From assembly GCA_029747015.1 (NCBI GenBank), contig JAKOGI010000140.1:367501-431500 (forward strand): DNA of 64,000 bases, written 5' to 3'. The stretch is from Carnegiea gigantea (lineage: Eukaryota > Streptophyta > Magnoliopsida > Caryophyllales > Cactaceae). The position numbers and the translations under genes were made by a program. The notes beneath the pieces are model-generated. The model was not told the origin of the DNA and searched no databases. It saw nothing but the letters and a program-made list of their open reading frames with translations. Positions 23,468 to 37,071 of this stretch are shown one piece after another (within the stretch, counting starts at the first letter, position 1; the number at the start of each line of letters is the position of its first letter).

Positions 23468-23718
23468 CGGTGATAATGTGATATATTTTACTCACGCTTT
23501 TTGCATAGTTTTCAATATTACCTAGCTAGCTAGACCCCGCATTTGCTCTGAAAAAGATAGAGAAGGTTAAGAACCAGCTAGGATCGATTAACTGTATACA
23601 TACTTTTTATGGATGCTTTCCGGTTATAGTTTCCCCACCATCACCTCAAGTAAGCATACTCTCTATAGATTTAATGCCTGTTGCATTCCAAGCTTCATGA
23701 CAGGATAGACTCAATTAC

Positions 23719-24756
23719 GGTAGTGTTTGGTTGAGGGAAAAAGGATTTCCCAAGGAAATCATTTTTCAATTTTCTACTGTTTGGCGCAATAAAAGATGCA
23801 AAATGATTTTTTAAGGAAAATAATTTTCCCCCCAATGGAGAAAAATGATTTCCTTTTTGAGAAGATATGAAGTTGATTTTCTTCCTTCAACTCTTTGACA
23901 ATCAGCTGAAATTTAGGTGTGAAATTCGATTTCAACAATTTGGATCGGAACTTGACCATCCGATGAGAAATATTAAAACAAAGTCAAATCTAAATTTTGA
24001 GTTCAAATTTCTTTTATTTGGTCGATATTTATCTCCACAACAATAATTTAATTGATATTTTTTGCCACTAAAATAATTTACTTGACTTGCTACTAAAATA
24101 GTTTCAACAGTTTGGATTAAAACTTCATCATAAAATAGAAAATATTAAAATAGGCTCAAATTCAGATTTTGAACTCGATATTCATTCATTTAGTCAACTT
24201 TTTTTTTTCCCCACAACGATAATTCAATCGACATTTTTCACCATTTAAACAATGCAATCAATATTTTTTACCATCAGAACAATTTCAACAGTTTGGATCA
24301 AAACTTGATCGTCACATAGGAAAGATTAAAATAGACTCAAATCCAAAATTTGAACATGATATTCCTTCATTTGGTCAATATGTTTCTTCGCCACACCAAT
24401 TTAATTGACTTTTTTACCACTTGAACAATTCAGTTGATATATTTTGTCACCAAAGCAATTTCAAGGTTTAGATAAAAACTTGATTATTCTAGAGGAATCA
24501 TTTTAAAAACTCAAATATGAGTTTTAAGCTCAAAATTCCTTCATTTGGTCAACATATGTCTCTGCTACGACAATTCAGTCGAATTTTTTACCATTTAAAT
24601 AATTCAGTTGATGTTTTCATTTTTCATGGAAAATGATTTATCTTATACCAAACAACGGAAAATGTGACATGAAAATCAATTATTTTTCTTGAAAAAATAT
24701 TTTCCACAGAAAATAATTTTTCGGAAAAATCATTTTGCTTCCAACCAAACACTACC
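23719..24756. mobile_element. 1-kb MITE with GGTAGTGTTTGGTTG termini
   Basis: GGTAGTGTTTGGTTG at the left and CAACCAAACACTACC at the right form a perfect 15-bp inverted repeat. Subterminal GAAAAATGATTTTCC-like sequence is shared with the element at 35064-35803. Internally a unit containing AATTTCAACAGTTTGGATCA recurs at about 23932, 24101, 24286 and 24461. No gene. Confidence 0.85.
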
Positions 24757-24881
24757 TAATTAGGGAGGTAAGGAATGCGTCTTCCATAGAAGACACAATC
24801 GGATGGCCAAGAATCATTGTGGGAAGGATGAGGATGAATATAGATTGAATAAAACCCTTGCTGTCCCTTAAAGAACAACTC

Positions 24882-25306
24882 CGACAATAGCTAAGGGCAA
24901 TAGTCGTTTTGCCAAGAACATGAAGGCCACTTTGGGCACGGAATCTTGAAATGGGTACCCTTCCACTTCAGGCACCATTGATGCCCTCCACAACAACTCC
25001 TTGTCAATAATTTCGCGCCCCTCAGTTGTTGAACTAGGAGCTTCTTTCGTTGATGGAGACAGTGGTGGTGGCAATGGTGGTGGTGGTCTTAGTTGTAGCG
25101 AAGGCGGTGGGGCTAGGGGCTCCAAGGTCATGCAGGGGCAAAAAGAAGCTAGTGATATTGATGAAGTTAACGAGAAAGGGAAGCTTTGGAGATCTAAGAA
25201 GCCAAGGCTTAGGCCAATGGATAAGCCAAAGGCAAAGAAAAGAAAATTGCACACGAGGGTGCCTAGGTTTAGATTCTTAGATGAAAATGCATTATGCATG
25301 ACTTGA
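24882..25306 (+). pseudogene. Coding-like fragment, unrecognised
   Basis: A plus-strand frame with protein-like composition runs from about 24882 to TGA at 25304-25306, interrupted by TGA at 24947-24949. The part after the stop has a Gly-rich stretch (GDSGGGNGGGG, about 25052-25084), an acidic patch and a very basic tail (KKPRLRPMDKPKAKKRK, about 25198-25248) that could be a nuclear signal. I do not recognise the family. A strong third-position bias is not evident and there is no start codon with support. It may be an exon of a dead gene or a chance frame. Confidence 0.25.
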
Positions 25307-25463
25307 TTTAGACATATTTGGCTCCTAATAACTAGAAAAAAAGCTTAAAGAGTGATTATTGAAAAGGGTTACATAATGACTTAGTTTTAACTACAAACTT
25401 CTTTTTTTTGTTAAGTAGAAAAAGTTTTGACCTCACATTAATTTGATTATATGGGTGAATGAC

Positions 25464-26580
25464 CAGTGGCGAAGTTAGGAGATTTGAAAAGGGTGTCAGA
25501 ATTAATAGTACACAATATAAAATTTAACAATAGTCATAAACTGAGCCTAAATAATGATTACATTACATTCAATCTAGTTTTTCTCGACGGGGCCTAGTAT
25601 TAAAATTAAACATATAAATTAAACAAATTTGGAATTGAAATTGGCAAATAAGCTCACAAATTAAACTATAAAAACAAACTAATCTACAAATTGGCAATTG
25701 AAATGGGCAAATAAACTCACAAATTAAACAAATTAAACCTAGAATTGAAATTAAACCTATAAATTAAACAAATTCACAATTGAATTGGGCAAATAAACTC
25801 ACAAATTAAACCATAAAAGAAACTAATCTAAAAATTAAGCATTAACGTAGAATTGACATTAAACCCATAAATTAAACAAATTTAAAATTAAAATTGACAA
25901 ACAAACTCACAAATCAAACAATACAAACTTATTAATCTACAAATTGAAGAATTAAGTAACGAATTAAGTAACAAATTCAAGTCAATTACAACATTTAAAT
26001 TGATATTAGTAAAAGAAGAACTCACAAATTTGGAGAGGGAGGTAAGGCTCGTGGGCCGTGCACTGGCCGTCGGGAGGTGAATCGGCGTGGAGCCGGTTGC
26101 CGGTCACCGGTGGGCGGAGCTTGGTGAGTGCGTGTGGGTGTGGGATTGGGGTTTTAGGTGGCTAGTGGCTGGGCGCATAGGATCAAAGAATACGAAGGGG
26201 CAGGGTTATTTAATTATCTGACTTCACAGCAAGGCTTAAGTTATAAAAAGAATTGAAAAAATAAAACTTCAAAAATGAGGGTTGGAGAATTCAAACTCCC
26301 AACATCAGATACAGCAAACAAGGAGGCGCATTGACTGCTAAGCTTCGCGCAACTTCTTGTGTACCTTCAACATATTTGTTTCCCTAGTACCTGCCCTTGA
26401 ACCCTTGACCCTTGGTTTCACTATTAAGATGAATGCCCAGAAGGCACAAGGGAGCAAGTTCATTCAACATATTTATTATATATATGCAACTTCTGTATTT
26501 TTTAATTTCCAACATATATTAATTTTTTTTTTTGAGAGGGGTGTCGGGTGACACCTGACACCGCGGTGGCTAGGCCACTG
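25464..26580. mobile_element. hAT-type non-autonomous transposon, perfect 8-bp target duplication
   Basis: TGAATGAC occurs immediately before (25456-25463) and after (26581-26588) the element. Ends are CAGTGGCGAAG on the left and CTAGGCCACTG on the right. The 8-bp duplication and CAGTGG-type ends indicate hAT. The body has runs of AAATTAAACAAATTC repeats (25620-25930), then a GC-rich patch (26040-26180). No transposase frame is seen. Confidence 0.92.
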
Positions 26581-26588
26581 TGAATGAC

Positions 26589-28690
<2,102 letters not shown>

Positions 28691-28899
28691 AACACTTTTT
28701 GTTGACTCCCTTAGTGGCTAAGAAGATTTTGATAAAACACAAAATTAATTAAAGCCTTGGATGTAAAACTGAGAGGTTGGAAAATTGAATGCAAATATAA
28801 GCAACCTATTTACATCAAGAAAAACGTGTAGATGCACAAGGAAAGCATATGCATGATTTTATCTAATTGATTAATTGGAAGCCAATCATGGAAATTAGT

Positions 28900-29660
28900 T
28901 AGCTGATTCAAAATTTGAAATTTAAATTTTGAGGAATCAATTTAATTTAAATATTGAGGAATCAATTTAAGAGATTAAGCATAATTTTAATTGATTGATT
29001 AATTGCAAGCCAATCAAAGAAAGATATGATATGATCCCTTGATTCCAGAGTGAATCTCTGTAATATTTTGAAAAGATTTTGTATAGCTTCATATCAATCC
29101 AAATCGTGGCAAAAATGGCAAGACAATCAAAACAGAAGCTGCTGACCAAAGATCAAGAGCTTGAAATGCTATTTCAGTATATCCTGGGTAGAACTTCCTT
29201 TCTCGGGGCATGACCATTGATGTTTATAAATAGCAACCAAACTAAGGAAGCAAAGACACACAGATGCAGTATACGAAAAATAGCATTGAGCGCATACTTT
29301 AAACTATTATACTAAGCATTACGTTATGATTAAAAGTTGTGAGTGTATTGAGGAATTCTTTATTAAGGAGTGAACTTAGGAGTTGGTGTGATGTTGCAAC
29401 TCCCCCATATATACTTATATCGAGAGGTTAATTTAAGTATTTAGGATCTCTAAAGTGAGATAACTCTGAGAGATTATGAGAGTTCATCTTAATAAAATAA
29501 GTAGAGAGTTAAATCCTAGAGTTGGATAGCTCTAAGAGCAGACTTAAGCCTGATTGAGGCCCAACCTCGTTAAAATATTATCGCGTATCATCTTTATTTA
29601 ATTTCTGCATTTACTTTTAATTTTAATTTTAAGTTGTTGTTATCATCCTATTCACCCCAT
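28900..29660 (+). mobile_element. Copia-like LTR fragment or solo LTR
   Basis: Carries a TATAAATAG box (29224-29232). About 320 bp further on come the phrases CCCAACCTCGTTAAAATATT, then ATTTAATTTCTGCA and ATCCTATTCACCCC. These are characteristic of the R-U5 part of many plant Ty1/copia LTRs. No RT or PBS is adjacent. Start and end are uncertain. It lies just downstream of STE1's 3' end. Confidence 0.45.
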
Positions 29661-29665
29661 TCTAA

Positions 29666-29962
29666 GGCTGTCTGAGTCTTCACTTTTTTTTTGCGCTGAA
29701 ATCTATAAAGATGTGAGTCACCTATTTGTTGTGCAGCGGTTGGTGTTATTGAGATCATAAGCTCGAATATGTAATCTGTTGACTTTATTTTATTTGTTAA
29801 AGCATTTTGTTTTATATACTTCAGAGTGTCATGAATGATGACTGAACTTTGAGAAAAGTATAGACGGAAGGACATAAATTTGCTTCAGGTCTTATTTGAT
29901 TCAAGTGACCTTGGGTTCATCATCATCGATTTTGCTAATCTTCGGCTTATTGTCATAATTGA
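29666..29962 (-). other. Presumed STE1 3' UTR and downstream sequence
   Basis: Directly follows the STE1 stop codon on the minus strand. The polyadenylation site cannot be fixed. A block near 29770-29830 (CATTTTGTTTTATATACTTC) recurs near 45975-46000, so part of it is repetitive. Confidence 0.4.
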
Positions 29963-32900
29963 TTAACTGATCTTTGGCTCGTCCTCATCACCGACAGCAG
30001 GAGTTCGAAGAGTACCGAACAACCAGTCCATGAAGATGGTATAGTGGCCATAGTTGTGGCGGTAAGTGGTGTGGTGGATGGTGTGGTAGCCAGCACCCAT
30101 CACAGGCCACAACTTCCCATGGATGCAGTCATGAATGCTGGCTGTCCATAACCCTTCCATGAAGAAGAGGACCATGTGGGTTGTAAAATGTGTAGGGACC
30201 AGAAACGTCGAGATGGTATGCGGTGCAGCTTGAAGTATACCATCAATGGGATGAAGTGCAAGGCCTGAGAAACAGAAAGGAAAAAAGAAATGAATCCAGT
30301 GCAACCATGATCAAATTCAATTAAGCAATTGAGAGAAAGGAACCAAAATATGAATGAGAATAATGCCCCTAAGTTCCGAGTGAGTGCGAAGGAACTCGCA
30401 TCACTTGGTTTCTTAATCCAAATGAAAAATCAGCTAATCACAAAGTATAGCACTTACCAGCAAAAGGAGAAAGAGAATTCTGCTTGTTGTAAGTGTGATG
30501 CGGTGCATGGAGATACTTGTACAGCGGTTTTATGTCATGCAGTAATCTGTGCATCCAGTAAATCCCAACCTCACAAAGGCAGAGATAAATTATTACATAT
30601 CCAAGGTAGGCCTGCAAACCGACATCACTTATTCGCGGAAAACATCTTGTCCAACCATTTTCAACCATGTATTCGTCGAACGCTATATAGAGGGAATACC
30701 ATGGGATGGCCTTCATTGCATGTTTTATTTGCAATAACATGGTTCTCTTGGAAGGAATGCAATCTGAAAATTTGAAGATTACATACACAAAAGGAAGGTG
30801 TGAATAGGCAACATTAAATAATGATACAATCCAAACTCAAACAACACCACCACCACCTCTCAGTGTGAGTTCTGTTTTGACGGGGTCTAGATAGATCCAG
30901 ATGTGGGCAACTTTACTTCCACAAATATCTCTACCCATATAGAGACTGATTCCAAGTAACCCCTAATTTATGGCTTAGGATTAGACCCCAATTGCCAACT
31001 AATTTTCCATAGAAGAGTACGTATTAATAGAACGATAAACTTTTCAGTCCGCTATCATAGAATGCTACAAAGAATAGACTAATGATAACTCTTTCATTGG
31101 CTAGAAAGTGTACCCCACATTTAAAAACATGGCCTTTTTAATTATTCCACCAGCAATCAAGCATCAGCAAAAATGGAATCAAAGATGTGAGAAAGTAAGT
31201 CAACCATATCTCAAACAATGATCCTTATTTTTTTTTTAAAAAAAATTCTCAATAACCAATGAGTGCACTCATTACAATTTACAAAGTCGATCCTGTGTTT
31301 CAATGCAGATGTTCAAAGGTAGATAATCACACAAAGTACCTCAACCTTCTGAACATAGGCCTCCACAAGGGCAAAGCTAGGATGCTAGTTTAAGAGGGGT
31401 CGAAGTTTGATTGACATTAATTTTTAGCCGATCAGTCGGTCATCTCAATGGACCCTATTTAGTGATAGTTTCATTGAACATTCAATTTAATAATTTAGAT
31501 GCAGAACTTTGGACTTAAATGAAAGCAAGAACCTAGAACCAGTCTGTATATTTGATTGTCTCCAAAAAGTATGACAGAATTTTCCAACTCGATCAGACAA
31601 CACATGAAGCAGATGTTGGAAATAGTTATATTTTATAGTTAAATGAGGAAAATGAATCAAGTCAGATATCTAACGTCACGAACAAGTTTTCTTTTACAAA
31701 ACTCCAAGGGGCAAGTACAGAAAGAACCTGCTCCCAATCTTCCTATGTTCGAATATGAAATGGGTGATTTAAAAAAAAAAAAAAAAAACCCCACTCCGGT
31801 AGGCCAAACCGCCAAAATAATCAAACTTCACCGATCCACACTAAAACAAACCACACAGAAGGACAACCAGTGGCGGATCTAGACATCTAGAATAGGGGTG
31901 TCCATCTATTAATGTCGTCACTAATATACATTCCTCCAAAAAAAGTTATATGATGCATACTATAGTAGTCTATTTTGCACAGATATTTTGTCTCATTTTT
32001 TTTTTTTTTTCAAACCTTCCATATCATATTTCCATATTAATGGAACTTGATACGCAATAATAATATGCCTCACTTTTTTACTTAAAAAAAAAAAAACACT
32101 TTGGTAGTTTACTAGTATATTTGTTCTTTGCAGTCTTCATATTTTGTAGTTGATGCATATCGTGGAATATTATTATTATATATCATTTACTAAAATCATT
32201 CGTTACAGAGCACACTTCATAAGCACCAATTAATAAAACAAAAAAAAAGCCATGAAGTGAACATATCAAATATGAAATAAAACAACAAATAAGTAATCTG
32301 CACTATCTAGTTACACCAAAAGGAAGGGGAAAAGTCAATATCAAGTTCGAACAAGTAATTAGTACCAAGTTAAAGAAAATTCGGTACCAAGAACATATTG
32401 CAACTGAGCAGTCAAAAAAATCAGTAATGACATTAAAAGAAAATCAAAGAGACTAATATTAGATTCAATTAAAAAATCTAAAATTCACATAAGAGAGAGG
32501 GAGAGAGATAGAGAAAGAGATTTGAGAAAGTGGAATACAGTTGTGCCTGAGAGGGGAGGGAAAGAGAGAAATTTGAGCTTGAGAGTAGTTAATTCTTTTT
32601 TTTTTTCTATTAAATTTGAACTTTATAACTGTAATTTGTATATTTAAAAAAACAAAAAAATGTTAGTATGCATGTTGGGTATATTTAGCGAATGCCCATA
32701 AAGCATAACTTTTAGGATGTATTTCAAGATGTTCATATATATCAAATTAACCCCCTTTAAAATGGCCCACCACAAATTTTTTGACCTCATTAAAATTTGT
32801 TTGGAGTTAGGGGTGTTCATGGATACCCCTAACATCAATAGAGATCCGCCCATGTGGACAACAACTACAGTTTTCTAAATAACAGAGACAAAGAAAGGGA

Positions 32901-33131
32901 AGGACCTTCGGGAACATAGAGATTGCGTTTCCAGTAGTATATGACGCAGGACCAGCCTAACGCAGAAACAAGATACACATGAACCGCGCCAATGTAGCAT
33001 CGAAGCCATGTCTGCAAGAAATGGGGAAGTGGTTCCCACACCGCTGACGGCAAAATGGGGCCCAGAACAATGCGATTGTAGAACTTGGTCTCCTCCACGA
33101 ACAACGCCTTGAAATCCTCGCCGCCGATCAT
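29963..33131 (-). CDS. STE1: Delta7-sterol C5(6)-desaturase, three exons: 33131-32906, 30763-30458, 30264-29963
   Basis: The enzyme introduces the C5 double bond into Delta7-sterols at the endoplasmic reticulum, on the way to phytosterols and brassinosteroids. It is a membrane di-iron enzyme of the fatty-acid hydroxylase family that takes electrons from cytochrome b5. The three exons join in frame with GT-AG borders (226 + 306 + 302 bases) to 277 residues, close to the 281 of Arabidopsis STE1/DWF7. The three histidine motifs are intact: HRLLH (147-151), HAPHH (161-165) and HTIHH (238-242). Hydrophobic segments lie at about 45-66, 125-146 and 195-215. ATG 33131 gives the family's usual N-terminus ([10 protein letters not shown] at 11-20). 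The frame stays open upstream of it as far as a CAG at about 33164, so a longer start or an upstream exon is possible. Intron 1 is 2142 bp and contains a hAT element; intron 2 is 193 bp. The upstream region is duplicated at 7.94-10.5 kb. Confidence 0.93.
31868..32854. mobile_element. hAT-type non-autonomous transposon in STE1 intron 1
   Basis: Starts CAGTGGCGGATCTAGACATC and ends AGAGATCCGCCCATG. It is flanked by AGGACAAC (31860-31867) and TGGACAAC (32855-32862), an 8-bp duplication with one change. It is 987 bp and non-coding, with a GAGAGA tract at about 32491-32525. Its right edge is only about 50 bp from the exon 1 donor. Confidence 0.88.
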
Positions 33132-33507
33132 CTCCGACCACTTCGATCCCGCCGGATAATCCTGGGGGGGGGGGAAAGAAAGAACATAAAAGAGTTTGAA
33201 ACTTTATAGTGATGGGCAACTGGATTGAGTGCGCATGAACCAGAAAAATAGGCAGACCAGGGTAAAGAAAGACAGTACTGGCTGCAATCTCACGCAAATT
33301 AGGAAAGAGAAAAGGGGGCCTTTCTTAGGTGAATATATATGTACGCTAACCAACTTCTTACTAGGATTTACCAGAAGCAACTGAAAGAATATCTTGAATA
33401 TGGACCCAAATGAGAGATTTCAGGCGTTGGTCTGGTTGTTTTGTTGGACTGATAAATACCTAAATAGAGGAGAGGGGAAGGGTGTGTGTGGTGTCTAGCC
33501 TGATATG
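33132..33507 (-). promoter_or_regulatory. STE1 proximal upstream region
   Basis: On the minus strand a TATAAAG is present at 33208-33202, about 70 bp from the ATG, and an ATATATAT at about 33341-33333. Either could be the TATA box; the transcription start is not determinable. A run of nine G at 33162-33173 (C on the coding strand) precedes a CAG. Confidence 0.35.
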
Positions 33508-33618
33508 ATAGTACTTTTGAAGAACAAAGAAAGACAAAAACAATCACTAAAAGACAAAAACAATCACTAAAAGACAAAAAAAAAGGGCAACACAGGATGA
33601 AACAGCGAAACACCACAA

Positions 33619-33733
33619 GTTTCACATCATCAAGGATGCCCGTTGGATGCTTGATGAGTGAAACTTGCGTCCCAACAACGGAACGCAAGTACCTAGCTGG
33701 AGGTACTCCAAGCCTCCCTTTGCAATTTGGCAT
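33619..33733. other. Hairpin-rich conserved module, copy B
   Basis: Three successive inverted repeats occur. GTTTCAC-a-TCATCAAG (33619-33634) pairs with CTTGATGAGTGAAAC (33650-33664), with a one-base bulge. ACTTGCGT (33663-33670) pairs with ACGCAAGT (33683-33690). AGTACCT (33688-33694) pairs with AGGTACT (33701-33707). The first stem is conserved in copy A; the second and third are perfect only here. It lies about 490-600 bp upstream of the STE1 start codon. Role unknown. Confidence 0.45.
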
Positions 33734-35063
33734 TGTCCCTTTTTTTTTTTTTTAAAAGAAATATTAGTAATACAATATAGGCAGTTCTTCTTTCAATGAT
33801 TCTTTTTAAATTATCATCATAGAGGATACAAAGAGGGTCTTTATGCAATACCTCACTCCACACTACTACAAAATGTAAAAATAGACCATATCTTGACAAC
33901 CAGTCAGTTGTATAATTTCCTTGCCTACAAATACAAGAAATGTTACAAAGTCAGGTGTAAGTGTGAATTATCTTGTATCAAAATTTGGATCTCCTATGAC
34001 ATTTGAATGTGATCTTGAACTGCTTGGATAAGAATTTTGTTGTCTCCTTAAATATGGATGTCAGTAAAACCTGCTTGTAATACTTGATCTGATGTCGTTT
34101 CTCATAACTATCACTTATGCTATCAAAACTGATTTTTTCCCAAAGCTAAATGTTGCTGCTTGAATAAATCTTCCGTCGTAGTTGCGAATAATGAAACCTC
34201 TCACTGCTCTTTTGAAGTTTTGGCCTATCGAAAGAGATTTCGATACCCCACCTTGTGATCTTCCCATAATATCCAATGAGTATTCTTACTGTTGTCAACT
34301 GAGCAGTTTGAGATTGGTGGTTGTAGTGTTTGTGTAAGTTTATATTTAATACGCCATTTGCTACTGAACTTTTTGACTTTTATTGATGTAATTCCTATAT
34401 TATGTATTTTATTAGAAAACATTATATTATTTTTTATTTTTCGTATACTCCAAAGTAGTGTAGCAATTCCATTCATTTTGTCCATTTGGCATTCTTCTAT
34501 GAGGAAAGGTGAAGGGACCCTAATTTGTACGCACGTACTGTATTCTGCAATCGAGTTATATTATGGACATTGGTGGTGGATAATTTGTAAAAGTCATGTA
34601 TACAGTGCACACATGTGCTGCTGTGCAATATTTCTCATCGACTTACGTCTCTTTCAACTAAAGAGGTGTCTAACCTAATCAATTTAATTGACCTTGCAAT
34701 TGAAAAGAAAACAAATTCTAGCACAATTCTTTACACCTAATTAATTGTGGAATTGAAGAACTTTCTGATCATGACCTTCATGTTTTTTTTTTTAATAATA
34801 ACCTTCATATTGATTTAATCATGAGATATCATATTATTTGTGAAATCTTTTTTTTCCCCCTATTTTTTTGGTCTCTTGGGACCTCTATTACATAAGTCAC
34901 ATTACCATTGGGCAATAAAAGAATAGATGTCTCTAATCATATATTTTCTTTATTTATAAGATTACAAGTTAATTTGTAACTCGAAACCTTGCTTAAGACT
35001 TAAGGGAAACAACAACCAAACCCCTTGAACTAGTTTATGTTGATCATAATCTATTTTTACTTA

Positions 35064-35803
35064 GGGTGTGTTTGGTAGGGGAGAAAAATATTTTCCTAGA
35101 AAATCATTTTCGATAAAAAATATTTTCTCAAGAAAAATAATTTTTCACTTACATTTTCAGTTGTTTGGTAGAATGAAAAATCATTTTCTTTCCACTTAAT
35201 TTTTTGCTATTTGATGGAATGAGCCCCTCCTCACTTCATTTCTTTTTACCATCAACCCCCTCCCCTACTCACTGCTTTGACCCGACGCAACCAACAAATT
35301 CTGTTTCTCTCTCCTCTTCAAAATCAAACCCAAAACATTACTAAGAAATATATCCTGTAGTAAATTCAGAAAAAGAGATAGTCAATATTAATGAATCTCA
35401 ATTTTTTCACTATTCTCAAGGATTATCCAATTGAATTTGACTAATATTAAACACAGATTAAAGAAAATGGCGAACGGGGAGACGATGGGTATCTCAAATT
35501 GTGAAGTTCTTCAAAAGGGCAACAGTAACAAGGTCAGAGAAGTCAAGAAATAATTGCAGAAATTGACGATGGAAATCATCGATCAAGATGATGAACATGA
35601 AGAAGAAGGGAAGAACGAGAGACAAAATGAGAATGAAAATAGAGTGATTCTGGATATAATTAAAAGAAAATAGAACAAGAGATAAAATTAAACAGTGAAA
35701 ATCGAGCCTGAAAAATAATTTTTCCTTCCTTAATTTATCAAACGGCGTAAAATAAAAAAATTAATTTTCAAAAAAATAATTTTCTTATCTACCAAACACA
35801 CTG
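35064..35803. mobile_element. MITE with GTGTGTTTGGTAG termini
   Basis: GGGTGTGTTTGGTAG on the left and CTACCAAACACACTG on the right are inverted repeats over 13 bp. Subterminal AAAATCATTTTC and AATAATTTTCTT sequence relates it to the element at 23719-24756. 740 bp, no gene. Confidence 0.8.
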
Positions 35804-36375
35804 TAAACATAACTATTTATGAAACACACTGTAAACATAACTATTTATGAAAAGATTGTAACGTACTTTTGCATGCAGAATTAGACCAATAAAAATTATT
35901 AGTGCCTGTCAGACACCTAGAAGTTTCAACCGTGCAATCAACCGAAGTGAAGTACCCCAATTAATTACCATGGCTTGCTTTTTTTTTTGGTTGGAGAGGG
36001 GAGACTGATGTGTGAGACTTGCACAATGAGATGAACTAAGGATAATCTAATGAGACTGTTTTTTTGTTTGAATGAGGCGTAAAAGATGATTTAGGTGAAA
36101 TTTAAATTCTAATCTTTGTAATAACAACTCTTAAAAATTTTACAAATTGAGCTAATTGACACTGATAATAACATTTTGTTTTTTTAGTTTCAAACAATTT
36201 AATTTGCTGTTGTGGAGAGATTTGAAGAACAGACCCCAGAACAATAACTGCGCCAAAAAAGGAAAGGGGGAGGGAAGGGAAAGGTTACTGTCGTTGGGGC
36301 AAAAAATCAGTGGTAATTAAGGCAAACAATGATCTAGAACATGGCTGAGAATCTAAACAAAGTCGAGGAGCTTGG

Positions 36376-37061
36376 CAATTTGATTTTGGTTGCTTATTAA
36401 ATACAATTATAATTTAATGACTTGGTATCAGTGTAAATTTACTGAACACTTGTATTTTTTAAGTAGGTTAAATTCTCATATCCGAATTCTATAAATAGAG
36501 ATTATTATGGCTCAATATCTATTCCAATTACATTGAATACGATAAACGTCTGAAAATAACTTAATGATCATTCAATCAATTCATATTGGTTTATATAACC
36601 CTACTTTTCAGATGCATTTATTTTATTATTTTAATTGAAATAACCTAATTTCTAATCATATAAATAAAGGAAAATATAGAGATCACGCTATCATCACAAT
36701 CCCATTATAAATGATATTTGACCCTGCGTTCTCATTTTGTAGTTAGACCATTCTTTTAAATAAACTTGTCTATTTGTTCTTTTTTTTAAAAAAAAAATTC
36801 TGAACATAACATAGGACTGACTTTATTTATCTCTAATTAGTATAGTTTTAATGAATGATCATCTTGATAGGTCTTATGAATTACAATGATGGAATTCGTC
36901 GCGGAACTAATTGTAATTATTTAAGGGACAGCAGCAGCATTCGAAGCAGACAAGAAGGAATGATTATTGCAGGATTCCTGGCCATGCACGTTTATAATAA
37001 GAGAAATACTTAAAATTAAGGTTAGGGTCACGTACATTGCATATATTTGGATAGAGGACCA
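36376..37061. other. AT-rich stretch, nothing recognised
   Basis: No supported gene, RNA or transposon terminus. Confidence 0.5.
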
Positions 37062-37071
37062 TGATTAGTAG

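Larger units (their letters stand above)
21085..23600. repeat. Duplicated segment 2, copy A (paired with 62095-63972)
   Basis: Collinear similarity to 62095-63972, for example TTTAATGAGATCGAGCA at 21090 and 62106, and GTCTTGTCGTAAAGCAT at 22326 and 63265. It begins immediately beside the gypsy remnant in both copies. Copy A alone has the MITEs at 21898-22295 and 23060-23279; copy B alone has the one at 62725-63060. Non-coding. Confidence 0.88.
33508..36375. repeat. Duplicated segment 1, copy B (paired with 7940-10520)
   Basis: Collinear with copy A over the hairpin module, the 33760-34560 block, the 34640-35050 block and the 35870-36375 block. It lacks the SINE and the (TA)n run of copy A and contains its own MITE (35064-35803). 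It lies directly upstream of STE1. Two direct copies of a 28-bp phrase ending AACATAACTATTTATG occur at 35804-35849. Confidence 0.85.

Noticed and set aside
25200..25306. WRKY-domain lead-in suggested by KAKKRK and PRFRF
   Set aside because: No WRKYGQK follows in any frame within reach, so the resemblance is only in basic residues.
30329..30775. Plus-strand frame opposite STE1 exons
   Set aside because: It is the reverse complement of conserved STE1 coding sequence (exon 2 histidine motifs), with no family of its own.
33368..33733. Minus-strand protein shared by the two hairpin modules
   Set aside because: Only about 35 codons agree with the frame at 7932-8189, the rest diverges, and the likeness is explained by DNA conservation of the module.
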